This document shows, one piece after another, positions 33,014 through 41,229 of a stretch of DNA of 58,045 bases (within the stretch, counting starts at the first letter, position 1; each line of letters begins with the position of its first letter). Below the pieces are notes generated by a model that was given only the letters and a program-made list of their open reading frames with translations, did not search any database and had not been told where the DNA came from. The stretch comes from JAIBJN01 sp035461525 (GTDB lineage Bacteria > Actinomycetota > Thermoleophilia > Gaiellales > Gaiellaceae). The stretch is from contig DATHVD010000019.1 of the NCBI GenBank assembly GCA_035461525.1, forward strand, positions 1 to 58,045, written 5' to 3'. The translations under genes and the position numbers were made by a program.

Positions 33014-34219
33014 GTGCCTCCCATGAAGCAGATCTATCCCGCCTCGATCACGGGCAAGGGGTTCGCCGAGGGAGGAAGCGTGCTCGACCACCACTTCGGC
33101 TCGTCGCCCCCCTTCACGCTCGGCGTGGAGGAGGAGTACATGCTCCTCGACGCGGAGACGTTCGACCTCGTCCAGCATGTCGACACCGTCCTGACGGCGG
33201 CCCAGAACGGCGAGTTCGACGAGCTCGTCGGCCCGGAGCTGATGCAGTCCGTGCTCGAGATCTCGACCCCGGTCTGCAACACGGCCGGCGACGTCGCCCG
33301 CGAGCTCGGGAAGCTGCGCGGCCACGTAACCCGCGCGGCGCGCACGCACGGGCTACGCGTCGGCTCGGCGGGAACGCACCCGTTCAGCCTCTTCGAGCGT
33401 CAGCGCATCACCGCCCGCGACCGCTACCGGAATCTGGTCGACCAGCTCCAGTACGTCGCGCGGCGCGAGCTCATCTTCGGCTGCCACATCCACGTGGCCG
33501 TGGACGACGCGGACAAGGCGATCCGGATCATGGGGGCGCTGCTCATCCACCTCGCGGAGCTGCTCGCGCTCTCGGCCAGCTCCCCGTTCTGGCGGGGAGA
33601 GCCGACCGGGCTCTCGTCCAGCCGGCAGATGGTCTTCGCCGCGTTCCCGCGCTCGGGCCCACCGCCGCGCTTTGCGAGCTACGCCGAATACGCCGAGGTC
33701 GTGGGCCAGCTCGAGAAGACCGGCTGCATCGCCGACTACACGCACATCTGGTGGGACGTGCGCCCCCACCCGCGCTTCGGGACGGTCGAGGTTCGCGTCA
33801 TGGACGCGGTCACCCGCGTCGAGGAGACGGTCGCGCTCGCCGCCTACGTCCAGGGCCTCGTCAAGCACTACTCGGAGCTCTACGACGCCGGCAAGGAGGT
33901 TCCGAGCTACCACCGGATCCTCATCACCGAGAACAAGTGGCTCGGCGCGCGCTACGGGCTCGAGGCCCCGGTCATGGACCTCGTCACCGGGCGCCGCAAT
34001 CGCGTCCCGATCGCGCAGCTCATCCGCCGTGCGCTCCGCGACATCGAGCCGCACGCGCGCGAGCTCGGCTCGGACCGCGAGCTCGAGGGGATCCGCGAGA
34101 TCCTCTCGCGCGGCAACGGCGCCGACCGCCAGCTGCGCGTCTTCAACGCCAACCGCGACATCCTCGAGGTGACGCGGGAGATCTCCGACGTGACCGAGGC
34201 CGCCCTCCCGGACGAGTGA
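33014..34219 (+). CDS. YbdK-type carboxylate-amine ligase (glutamate-cysteine ligase GCS2 family)
   Basis: 401 residues with TLGVEEEYMLLDAETFDL at the nucleotide/metal site, GPELMQSVLEISTPVC, GTHPFSLFERQRIT, CHIHVAVDD and WWDVRPHPRFGTVEVRVMDAVT. These define the GCS2/YbdK family of ATP-dependent carboxylate-amine ligases, some of which make gamma-glutamylcysteine weakly. In actinomycetes related enzymes serve ergothioneine (EgtA) or unknown pathways; no egt genes are nearby. GTG 33014 or ATG 33023 are both possible starts. The TGA overlaps the next GTG, coupling it to a peroxiredoxin-like gene. Confidence 0.88.
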   Translation: MPPMKQIYPASITGKGFAEGGSVLDHHFGSSPPFTLGVEEEYMLLDAETFDLVQHVDTVLTAAQNGEFDELVGPELMQSVLEISTPVCNTAGDVARELGKLRGHVTRAARTHGLRVGSAGTHPFSLFERQRITARDRYRNLVDQLQYVARRELIFGCHIHVAVDDADKAIRIMGALLIHLAELLALSASSPFWRGEPTGLSSSRQMVFAAFPRSGPPPRFASYAEYAEVVGQLEKTGCIADYTHIWWDVRPHPRFGTVEVRVMDAVTRVEETVALAAYVQGLVKHYSELYDAGKEVPSYHRILITENKWLGARYGLEAPVMDLVTGRRNRVPIAQLIRRALRDIEPHARELGSDRELEGIREILSRGNGADRQLRVFNANRDILEVTREISDVTEAALPDE

Positions 34220-34677
34220 TCGGGGTGGGCGACACCATGCCGGACGCCCGCGTCTGGCGCTCGACCACCGAGGCGGTGACGCTCCGCGGGCTCGCGGACG
34301 AGTCGCCCTACCTCCTGCTCTCGTACCTCTTCGACTGGTCGAGCACGTGCACGAACGAGCTCTCCGAGCTGCACGAGCGGCGAAGGGAGCTCGCCGAGGC
34401 GGGCGTGACGCCGTACGGGCTCTCCCGCGACAGCCCCTTCTCCCACGTCGCGTGGACGCAGGCGCTCGACATCGAGGTGGGCCTCCTCTCGGACTGGAAC
34501 GGCGAGGCCGTGGCCGCCCTCGACCTCCTCCACGAGTTCCGCGGGCTCCGCGACGTCGCCCGGCGGGCGGCCTTCCTCGTGGATGGAACGGGCATCATCC
34601 GCGGCGCATGGCGATACGAGCCTTCCGAGGTGTCCGACTTCGACGCGCTGGTCTCGGCCGCGCGGTCGCTCTCCTAG
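34216..34677 (+). CDS. peroxiredoxin-like (AhpC/TSA) protein
   Basis: A 153-residue thioredoxin-fold protein: VGDTMPDARVW, peroxidatic Cys45 in FDWSSTCTNELSEL, PYGLSRDSPFSHVAW, LLSDWNGEAVAAL and AAFLVDGTGIIRGAW. The order matches AhpE/BCP-type peroxiredoxins, with T-x-x-C-like context retained; there is no clear resolving Cys, so a one-Cys mechanism is likely. GTG 34216 is coupled to the upstream ligase (GTGA), suggesting a shared thiol or redox role. Its 3' end overlaps the start of the next gene by 70 bp in another frame. Confidence 0.83.
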   Translation: MIGVGDTMPDARVWRSTTEAVTLRGLADESPYLLLSYLFDWSSTCTNELSELHERRRELAEAGVTPYGLSRDSPFSHVAWTQALDIEVGLLSDWNGEAVAALDLLHEFRGLRDVARRAAFLVDGTGIIRGAWRYEPSEVSDFDALVSAARSLS

Positions 34678-36599
34678 GGCTCTACGTCTGCGCGGCCCTC
34701 GTCGCCGCACTTCCCGCCGTACGCTCCTTCGGAAGCGCCTTCATCGCCGACGGGGCCGAGGGCTACGGGGAGCCTGCGGCCGGCGACCATCTCCAGGCCG
34801 TGTACCGGTTCTGGCTCGTGGGCCACCAGCTCGGAGACGGGGCCGCGCCCTGGCGGGACCCGTACAGCTTCCAGCCGCTCGTCGAGCCGCAGGTCGTCCT
34901 CGCCGGCTGGCCCTTCGGATTGCCGTTCTGGCCGCTGGAGGCGCTGGCAGGGCCCGTGATCGCGTGGAACTCCCTGCTCCTCGGCACGATCGTGGTTGCG
35001 GGCCTCCTCACGTACGGCTGGCTCCGGGCCCTCGGGCTGCCGACGCTCGCGGCCGCGGCGGGCGGGCTCGCCTTCGCCATCGCCCCGTACCGCCTCGCCC
35101 AGAGCGGCGTCCACCTGCTCGGGTGGATCGCGGTGCTCCTTCCCCTCGCCCTCTTCGCGTTCGAGCGCGCCCGCAGCGCCGGGCCGGGTCGCGCAGCCCA
35201 CGCCTGGGGCGCCCTCTGCGCGGCGGCGCTCGTGTCCGTCCCGCTCTCCGGCCAGCCCCACCTCGCGCTCGGCGTGATCCCGTTCGTGGGCGCCTACGCC
35301 GTCCTCCGCCCGGCGCGGACGGCATCCTCGTGGGCGCTCGGAGGACTCGTGGGCACGATCGGCGCCGGCCTTGCCGTCCACCTGACGGTCATCCGCGGCT
35401 CCGCCGAGGCCGGGGGGCGTTCCCTCGACCAGGTCGACCTCTTCTCCGCCGAGCTCACCGACCTCGCCAGCCGGGAGCAGCTGGGCGGCCTGGAGGAGTT
35501 CGTCTACGTCGGTTGGCTCCTGCCCCTCGCGGCGGCGGCCGGGGCCGTGCTCCTCTGGCGGGGAGGCGCGCGCGGCCTCGCCGCCCTGCTCGGCACGGCG
35601 GCGGTCGTACCGCCGGTGCTCGCCCTCGGCACGAACCTCCCGCTCTACGAGTGGCTCTGGAACGCGTTCCCACCGCTCCGCTACCCGCGCGTGCCGGGAC
35701 GGCTGATGCCGCTCGCCAACCTCGCCCTGGCCGCGCTCGCGGCCGTAGCCGTGGCCCGCGTCCTCGTCGCCTCGGGGCGGCGCTCGCTCGTTGCCGGGAC
35801 GGCGGCGCTCGCCCTCCTCGCCGCCGACCTCGCGGTCTTTCCACTGCGGTCGTCCGCCGCCGATCCCGGCAACGAGGCGTACGCCGCCCTCGACGCGGCG
35901 CCCGCCGGGCGCGTCCTCGAGCTGCCGCTGTTCGAGCCCGGCGTCCACTTCGGGAGCGTCTTCGACTACTACGGCCTCCAGGCGCCGAGGGAGCGGCCGG
36001 GCGGCTACTCCACACTGGCGCCACAGGAGACGTACGACTTCTTCTTCCAGCGCAACCGGATCTCGTGCGGCGTTTGGCTGCCCGGCGACGAGGAGCTGCT
36101 CGCCGAGCTCGGCGTCGAGTACGTCGCGTTCCACCGCGGCATGTACCGGCAGGCCGAGATCCCGGGCCCGTGGTTCGGATGGGAGGGGCTCGTCGAGCGC
36201 GGCTTCTCTCCGGTGGCGCGAGGCGGCGAAGTGACGCTCTTCGCCCGCACCGGCGACCCGGCCGCCGGCGTCGGCGCCCCCGCGGTCGAGCCGCCACGCA
36301 CGAAGCCGCTCTTCTGCGAGGGCTGGAGGGCGCGGACGACGATCGAGCGCCAGGGGCCGTTCTGGCTCCACGGCGCGGGCCCGGTCGAGCTGGAGGTGAG
36401 CGCGGCCGGCGAGACCCCCGTGACGCTCTGGATCGACGGCGAGGTCGTGGACGAGGGGGACGTGTCGTCGGCGCCGGTCACGCTCGCAGGCGACCTCGGC
36501 GACGAGGGCTGGCACGCGCTCGTCCTCGAGGTGCCGAGCCTCCTGCCCACCCGCCCGCCGGAGGGCGTCCGGCTCGAGCGCGTCCACGCCGGCGGCTGA
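34608..36599 (+). CDS. large polytopic membrane protein, GT-C glycosyltransferase-like
   Basis: 663 residues. About ten membrane helices (about 17-430) are followed by a soluble C-terminal part (about 430-663). A first luminal loop contains EGYGEPAAGDHLQAVYRFWLV and PYSFQPLVEPQVV, where the acidic residue after the first helix is typical of GT-C fold lipid-linked sugar transferases. FPPLRYPRVPGRLMPL is also a common motif of such 'YfhO-like' proteins. The C-terminal domain is beta-rich (VELEVSAAGETPVTLWIDGE). Donor and acceptor are unknown. ATG 34608 is the only good in-frame start before the first helix. Confidence 0.7.
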   Translation: MAIRAFRGVRLRRAGLGRAVALLGLYVCAALVAALPAVRSFGSAFIADGAEGYGEPAAGDHLQAVYRFWLVGHQLGDGAAPWRDPYSFQPLVEPQVVLAGWPFGLPFWPLEALAGPVIAWNSLLLGTIVVAGLLTYGWLRALGLPTLAAAAGGLAFAIAPYRLAQSGVHLLGWIAVLLPLALFAFERARSAGPGRAAHAWGALCAAALVSVPLSGQPHLALGVIPFVGAYAVLRPARTASSWALGGLVGTIGAGLAVHLTVIRGSAEAGGRSLDQVDLFSAELTDLASREQLGGLEEFVYVGWLLPLAAAAGAVLLWRGGARGLAALLGTAAVVPPVLALGTNLPLYEWLWNAFPPLRYPRVPGRLMPLANLALAALAAVAVARVLVASGRRSLVAGTAALALLAADLAVFPLRSSAADPGNEAYAALDAAPAGRVLELPLFEPGVHFGSVFDYYGLQAPRERPGGYSTLAPQETYDFFFQRNRISCGVWLPGDEELLAELGVEYVAFHRGMYRQAEIPGPWFGWEGLVERGFSPVARGGEVTLFARTGDPAAGVGAPAVEPPRTKPLFCEGWRARTTIERQGPFWLHGAGPVELEVSAAGETPVTLWIDGEVVDEGDVSSAPVTLAGDLGDEGWHALVLEVPSLLPTRPPEGVRLERVHAGG

Positions 36600-36676
36600 T
36601 CGCGCCCGGCGCGGCGTCGGGCGGCGGGGCGAGGTGACGGCAGCGCGTTCGCGGCCCGTGGTACGTTGCCCTCCGC

Positions 36677-36709
36677 GTGCCTGCCCTCCCGAACCGCGGC
36701 TGCTCGTGA
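36677..36709 (+). CDS. ten-codon upstream ORF coupled to the glcD-like gene
   Basis: GTG 36677 begins a 10-residue frame (VPALPNRGCS) whose TGA overlaps the GTG start of the glcD-like gene at 36706 (GTGA). TACGTT (36662-36667) lies nine bases before GTG 36677, the window's leaderless-promoter spacing. This would make the mini-ORF the first translated element and the oxidase reinitiation-dependent. Evidence is positional only. Confidence 0.35.
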   Translation: MPALPNRGCS

Positions 36710-38091
36710 GCGGCTCGAGGTCGAGCAGGTCGGCCGTCCGGCGCGAGCTCGAGACACTGCTCGGCGCGGGCGCCGTCCTCCCGGGCGACACGGCTCCCTA
36801 CCTGAGCGACGCCACCGAGGGCCGGGGCCTGCGCGGCCGCGCAGACGCGGTCGCGCTCCCAGGAACGACCGCCGAAGTTGCCTCGGTCGTGGCCTGGTGC
36901 TACGAGCGCGACGTCGCGCTCGTCCCCCGCGGCGGCGGGACGGGCTTCACGGCCGGCGCGGTGCCGACCGGCGGCGTCGTGCTCTCCCTCGAGCGCCTGA
37001 ACGCCGTGCGGTCGTTCGAGCCGCTGCTCTGGCGCATGCACGTGGAGGCGGGCGTCCGTACCGGCGACGTCCGCCGGCTCGCGCGCGAGAACGGGCTCCT
37101 CTTCCCGCCCGACCCGGGAGCGGCCGAGCAGTCGCAGATCGGCGGCAACGTCGCCACGAACGCAGGCGGGCCCCACGCCTTCAAGTACGGCGCCACCGGT
37201 GCGTGGGTCACGGGGTTGGAGGCGGTCGTCCCACCCGGCGAGGTGGTCTCGCTCGGCGGGCCGATCCGAAAGGACGTCGCCGGCTACGACCTCCGCAGCC
37301 TGCTCGTCGGCTCCGAGGGAACGCTGGGCGTGATCACGGCCGCCTGGCTGCGCCTCATCCCGGCCCCGGACGCCTTTCTCCCCGTGGCGGCCGTCTACGA
37401 CGGCGTCCAGGCCGGGTGCGCCGCGATCGAGGCCGTGGTGGGGAACGGCCTCCCGGCGGCCGCGCTCGAGTACCTCGACGCTGCGACGCTCGCCGCCGCC
37501 GGGCCCTCGTTTCCGGGCGGCCTCCCTGCAGAGGCGGGGTTCCTGGTCCTCGCGGAAGCGGACGGCACCGCCGCCGGGGCCGAGAGGCTGCGCGACGAGC
37601 TCGTGGACGTCCTGGGCGAGTACGCGCTCGCGGTCGCCACGCCCCGGACGCCCGCCGCGACGGCCGAGCTCTGGCGCTGGCGGGACGGGGTCTCGATCGC
37701 GGTCACCGCGCAGCGCGGCGGCAAGGTGAGCGAGGACATCGTCGTCCCGCTCGAACGGCTCCGCGACGCGATCGAGGCGACGGTTGCGATCGGCGAGCGC
37801 CACGGCCTGCCTGCGTGCAGCTGGGGCCACGCGGGCGACGGCAATCTACATGCGACCTTCCTCGTCGACGCCCGGGACGAGGCCGGGCTCGAGCGCGCGG
37901 AGGCGGCTTCCGGCGACGTGTTCGAGCTCGCCGTGCGCCTCGGCGGGTCCGTGTCCGGGGAGCACGGCATCGGCCTCGTCAAGCGCGGCCGGCTGGCGCT
38001 CCAGTGGGCACCGGCCGCGGTCGCGCTGCACGCGCGCGTGAAGGAGGCCTTCGACCCGAAGAACCTCATGAACCCGGGCAAGAAGATCTAG
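36706..38091 (+). CDS. FAD-binding oxidoreductase, GlcD/D-lactate dehydrogenase family
   Basis: 461 residues. The N-terminal PCMH-type FAD domain (about 30-210) has VPRGGGTGFTAGAVPTGG and PPDPGAAEQSQIGGNVATNA, then a C-terminal cap (about 215-461) with SWGHAGDGNLHATFLVDA, SVSGEHGIGLVKRG and FDPKNLMNPGK. These are diagnostic of the glycolate oxidase subunit GlcD / FAD-linked D-lactate dehydrogenase family, oxidising 2-hydroxy acids. No GlcE/GlcF partner genes are adjacent. GTG 36706 overlaps the stop of a 10-codon upstream frame. The stop codon forms the left CTAG bordering an inserted repeat element. Confidence 0.88.
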   Translation: MSGSRSSRSAVRRELETLLGAGAVLPGDTAPYLSDATEGRGLRGRADAVALPGTTAEVASVVAWCYERDVALVPRGGGTGFTAGAVPTGGVVLSLERLNAVRSFEPLLWRMHVEAGVRTGDVRRLARENGLLFPPDPGAAEQSQIGGNVATNAGGPHAFKYGATGAWVTGLEAVVPPGEVVSLGGPIRKDVAGYDLRSLLVGSEGTLGVITAAWLRLIPAPDAFLPVAAVYDGVQAGCAAIEAVVGNGLPAAALEYLDAATLAAAGPSFPGGLPAEAGFLVLAEADGTAAGAERLRDELVDVLGEYALAVATPRTPAATAELWRWRDGVSIAVTAQRGGKVSEDIVVPLERLRDAIEATVAIGERHGLPACSWGHAGDGNLHATFLVDARDEAGLERAEAASGDVFELAVRLGGSVSGEHGIGLVKRGRLALQWAPAAVALHARVKEAFDPKNLMNPGKKI

Positions 38092-38250
38092 ATGGTTGAT
38101 CGGTACTCGGGTGCTTGCGGGGGCGGCTGAGACCAAGCGGGGCGTCGTGATCGTCCGCAGCGCGCACCCTCAGGTGCGGGGCAAGGGGAGCGCGGCGATC
38201 CCGCGCCGCGTCTCAGGCGTCATGCGCGTGCCCGAATATCGATCAAGCAT
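38092..38250. mobile_element. 159-bp inverted-repeat (MITE-like) element flanked by CTAG duplications
   Basis: The ends are imperfect inverted repeats: ATGGTTGATCGGTACTCGGG from 38092 and, read inward from 38250, ATGCTTGATCGATATTCGGG. They are flanked by CTAG at 38088-38091 and 38251-38254. Those CTAGs supply the TAG stops of the convergent glcD-like and korB genes. Several of the arm mismatches become G-U pairs in a plus-strand transcript. Inside is another hairpin (CGCACC-CTCA-GGTGCG, 38162-38177). A non-autonomous element with a 4-bp target duplication is the simplest reading; a bidirectional terminator structure is the alternative. Confidence 0.55.
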
Positions 38251-39258
38251 CTAGGAGATGCGCCAGGTATCGCCGGCGTCGAGGAGCGCCTGCAGGTCGC
38301 CCTCGCCGCGCTCGCGCTTCGCCGTCTCGATCTGCTCCGCCATCAGCTCGTCGTAGACCGGCCGCTCGACGTCGCGGAGGACCCCGACCGGGAGCGGGCC
38401 GGGCACGGGGTAGCCGAGGCGGCCCAGGGCAAAGGCGAGCGTCGGGTCGTCGGCGTGCGCGTCGTGGACGAGAAGCGCCTCCTCCCCCACCTTCGCCACG
38501 TCGACGACGACGATCGAGCCGTCGGGGTGGGCGGCGACGCCGCGCTCGCCCTCGGCGCCGAAGCGCATCGGCGCGCCGTGGGAGAGCACGATCCGGTTCT
38601 CCTTCGCGTCGCGGACGTGGTCGAAGGCGCCGTCGTTGTAGACGTTGCAGTTCTGCAGGATCTCGACGAACGCCGCGCCGCGATGACGGCTCGCCGCGGA
38701 GAGCATCTCGGTCAGGTGCGCGCGATCCGTATCGATCGTGCGGGCGACGAACGTCGCTTCCGCCCCGAGCGCGACCGAGACCGGGTTCAGCGGCCAGTCG
38801 ATGGAGCCCATGGGCGTCGGCCCGGTCACCTGCCCGAGCGGGCTGGTGGGCGAGTACTGCCCCTTCGTCAGCCCGTAGACCTGGTTGTTGAAGAGGAGGA
38901 TCGTGATGTCGACGTTGCGGCGGAGCGCATGCAGGAAGTGGTTGCCGCCGATCGAGAGCGCGTCGCCGTCGCCGGTCACGACCCAGACGGTCAGGTCGGG
39001 TCGGGAGACGGCGAGGCCCGTGGCGATGGGCGCCGCCCGGCCGTGAATCGAGTGCAGGCCGTACGCCTCGACGTAGTAGGGGAAGCGGGCGGCGCAGCCG
39101 ATCCCGGAGACGAAGACGAGTCGCTCGCGCGGGATGCCGAGCTTGGGGAGGAACCCCTGCACCGCCGCGAGGATCGCGTAGTCGCCGCAGCCGGGGCACC
39201 AGCGGACCTCCTGGTCGGACTTGAAGTCCTTCGCGGTGAGAGCAGGCTCCGGCGTCAC
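38251..39258 (-). CDS. korB: 2-oxoacid:ferredoxin oxidoreductase, beta subunit
   Basis: A protein of 335 residues with the N-terminal motif VRWCPGCGDYAILAAV, IGCAARFPYY, the thiamine-diphosphate motif VTGDGDALSIGGNHFLHA and NNQVYGLTKGQYSPTS, all diagnostic of KorB/PorB. With KorA it oxidatively decarboxylates 2-oxoglutarate (or a related oxoacid) to the acyl-CoA, reducing ferredoxin. GTG 39258 overlaps the korA stop (GTGA). Its stop TAG lies in the CTAG bordering the inverted-repeat element. Confidence 0.93.
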   Translation of the reverse strand: MTPEPALTAKDFKSDQEVRWCPGCGDYAILAAVQGFLPKLGIPRERLVFVSGIGCAARFPYYVEAYGLHSIHGRAAPIATGLAVSRPDLTVWVVTGDGDALSIGGNHFLHALRRNVDITILLFNNQVYGLTKGQYSPTSPLGQVTGPTPMGSIDWPLNPVSVALGAEATFVARTIDTDRAHLTEMLSAASRHRGAAFVEILQNCNVYNDGAFDHVRDAKENRIVLSHGAPMRFGAEGERGVAAHPDGSIVVVDVAKVGEEALLVHDAHADDPTLAFALGRLGYPVPGPLPVGVLRDVERPVYDELMAEQIETAKRERGEGDLQALLDAGDTWRIS

Positions 39259-41090
39259 GTCAGCGGGGCGATGGCGTCGGCCAGCTCGGCCGAGGTGAAC
39301 GGGACGCCGCGGACGCGGTTGTAGCCGACCGCGTCGACGAGGAACTCGGCGCGCACGAGCTTGAGGAGCTGGCCGAGGTTCATCTCGGGGACGAGCACGC
39401 GCTCGTAGCGGCCGAGCACGTCGCCGAGGTTGCGCGGGAACGGGTTCAGGTAGCGGAGGTGCGCGTGGGCGACGGCGCCGCCTCCCTTGCGCACGCGGCG
39501 GACGGCGGCGGCGATCGGCCCGTACGTGCCGCCCCAGCCGAGGACGAGCAGCTTCGCGCCCTCCTGGTCGTCGACCTCGAGCTCGGGGATGTCGGCCGCG
39601 ATCCCGGCGACCTTGCGGGCGCGGATGCGCACCATCAGGTCGTGGTTGTCGGGATCGTAGGAGACATTGCCCGTGCGCTCCTCCTTCTCGAGGCCGCCGA
39701 TGCGGTGCTCGAGCCCCGGCGTCCCCGGCAGCGCCCACTGGCGGGCGAGCGTCGTGTCGTCGCGCACGTAGGGGAGGAAGCGCCCGTCCTCGTTCGGCTG
39801 CTCGGCGAAGACGACCGGGATCTCGGGCAGCGCGGCCGCGTCGGGAACGAGCCACGGCTCGGAGCCGTTGGCGAGGTACGCGTCCGAGAGTAGGTAGACC
39901 GGCGTCCGGTACGTGAGCGCGATGCGTGCCGCCTCGAGCGCCATGTCGAAGCACCCGCCGGGCGTCGAGGCCGCGAGCACGGGCACCGGAGACTCGGCGT
40001 TCCGCCCGAAGAGGACCATGAGGAGGTCGGCCTGCTCCGGCTTCGTCGGCATCCCCGTCGACGGCCCGGCGCGCTGGATGTCGAGGATGACGAGCGGCAG
40101 CTCGAGCGCGACCGCGAGCCCGACGGTCTCCGCCTTGAGCACGACTCCGGGCCCGCTCGACGTGGAGACGCCGAGGGCGCCACCGAAGGAGGCGCCGACC
40201 GCGGCGCCGACCGCCGCGATCTCGTCCTCGGCCTGGAACGTGCGCACGCCGAAGCTCTTGTGGCGCGCCAGCTCCTCGAGGATCCCGGACGCCGGCGTGA
40301 TCGGGTAGGCGCCGAGGAAGAGCGGCAGCCCGCTCTTGACGCTCGCCGCGACGAGGCCCATGGCGAGCGCCTGGTTCCCCGTGACGTTCCGGTACGTGCC
40401 CGGGGGAAGCTGCGCCGGGCGCACCTCGTACTGGACGGCGAACTCCTCGGTCGTCTCGCCGAAGGCGTAGCCGGCGCGGAAGGCCTTGACGTTCGCCTTG
40501 GCGATCTCGGGCAGCTTGGCGAACTTGCGCTCCAGGAACTCGACAGTGCTCTCCGTCGGGCGGCTGTAGAGCCAGGACATGAGGCCGAGCGCGAACATGT
40601 TCTTCGACCGCTCCGCCTCGCGCTTGGAGACGTCGAACTCCTTCAGCGCCTCCAGCGTCAGCGACGTAAGCGGGACGCGCTGCACGCGGTACTCCTCGAG
40701 CGAGCCGTCCTCGAGCGGGCTCTCCGCGTAGCCCGCCTTCTGCAGGTTCCGCTCCGAGAAGGCGTCCGTGTTGACGATGATCGTCGCGCCCTTCGGCAGG
40801 TTCCGGAGGTTCGTCCGGAGCGCCGCCGGGTTCATCGCCACGAGCACGTCGGGCGCGTCCCCGGGCGTGAGGATGTCGTGGTCGGAGAAGTGGATCTGGA
40901 AGCCGGAGACGCCCGGCAGCGAGCCCGCGGGCGCGCGGATCTCGGCGGGGAAGTCCGGCAACGTCGAGAGGTCGTTGCCGAGGACGGCGGTCTCGCTGGC
41001 GAAGCGGGAGCCGGTGAGCTGCATGCCGTCTCCGGAGTCGCCTGCGAAACGAATGACGACCCGGTCGCGCTGCTCGACGGGCTTGCTCAT
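39255..41090 (-). CDS. korA: 2-oxoacid:ferredoxin oxidoreductase, alpha subunit with fused gamma domain
   Basis: 611 residues. The gamma domain (about 1-190: VVIRFAGDSGDGMQLTGSRFA, FPAEIRAPAGSLPGVSGFQI) is fused ahead of the alpha domain (about 215-611: TGNQALAMGLVAA, GAYPITPASGILEELA, AEDEIAAVGAAVGAS, TSSGPGVVLKAE). This is the usual actinobacterial two-subunit KorAB arrangement. GGAG precedes ATG 41090. No ferredoxin gene is adjacent. It is coupled to korB and divergent from a NarL-type sensor kinase. Confidence 0.94.
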   Translation of the reverse strand: MSKPVEQRDRVVIRFAGDSGDGMQLTGSRFASETAVLGNDLSTLPDFPAEIRAPAGSLPGVSGFQIHFSDHDILTPGDAPDVLVAMNPAALRTNLRNLPKGATIIVNTDAFSERNLQKAGYAESPLEDGSLEEYRVQRVPLTSLTLEALKEFDVSKREAERSKNMFALGLMSWLYSRPTESTVEFLERKFAKLPEIAKANVKAFRAGYAFGETTEEFAVQYEVRPAQLPPGTYRNVTGNQALAMGLVAASVKSGLPLFLGAYPITPASGILEELARHKSFGVRTFQAEDEIAAVGAAVGASFGGALGVSTSSGPGVVLKAETVGLAVALELPLVILDIQRAGPSTGMPTKPEQADLLMVLFGRNAESPVPVLAASTPGGCFDMALEAARIALTYRTPVYLLSDAYLANGSEPWLVPDAAALPEIPVVFAEQPNEDGRFLPYVRDDTTLARQWALPGTPGLEHRIGGLEKEERTGNVSYDPDNHDLMVRIRARKVAGIAADIPELEVDDQEGAKLLVLGWGGTYGPIAAAVRRVRKGGGAVAHAHLRYLNPFPRNLGDVLGRYERVLVPEMNLGQLLKLVRAEFLVDAVGYNRVRGVPFTSAELADAIAPLT

Positions 41091-41229
41091 GTGCAACTCC
41101 AGGTATACCGCACGCGGAGCGAACCTGCCCGCCCTGCGGGGTCCGCGAGGTGGTGCCTGCACGAGCCTCGAGCCGCGCGGTGCCCCCATGGCCGCGGGAC
41201 CGGGCGCGTCCTACAGTGACCGCGTCGCC

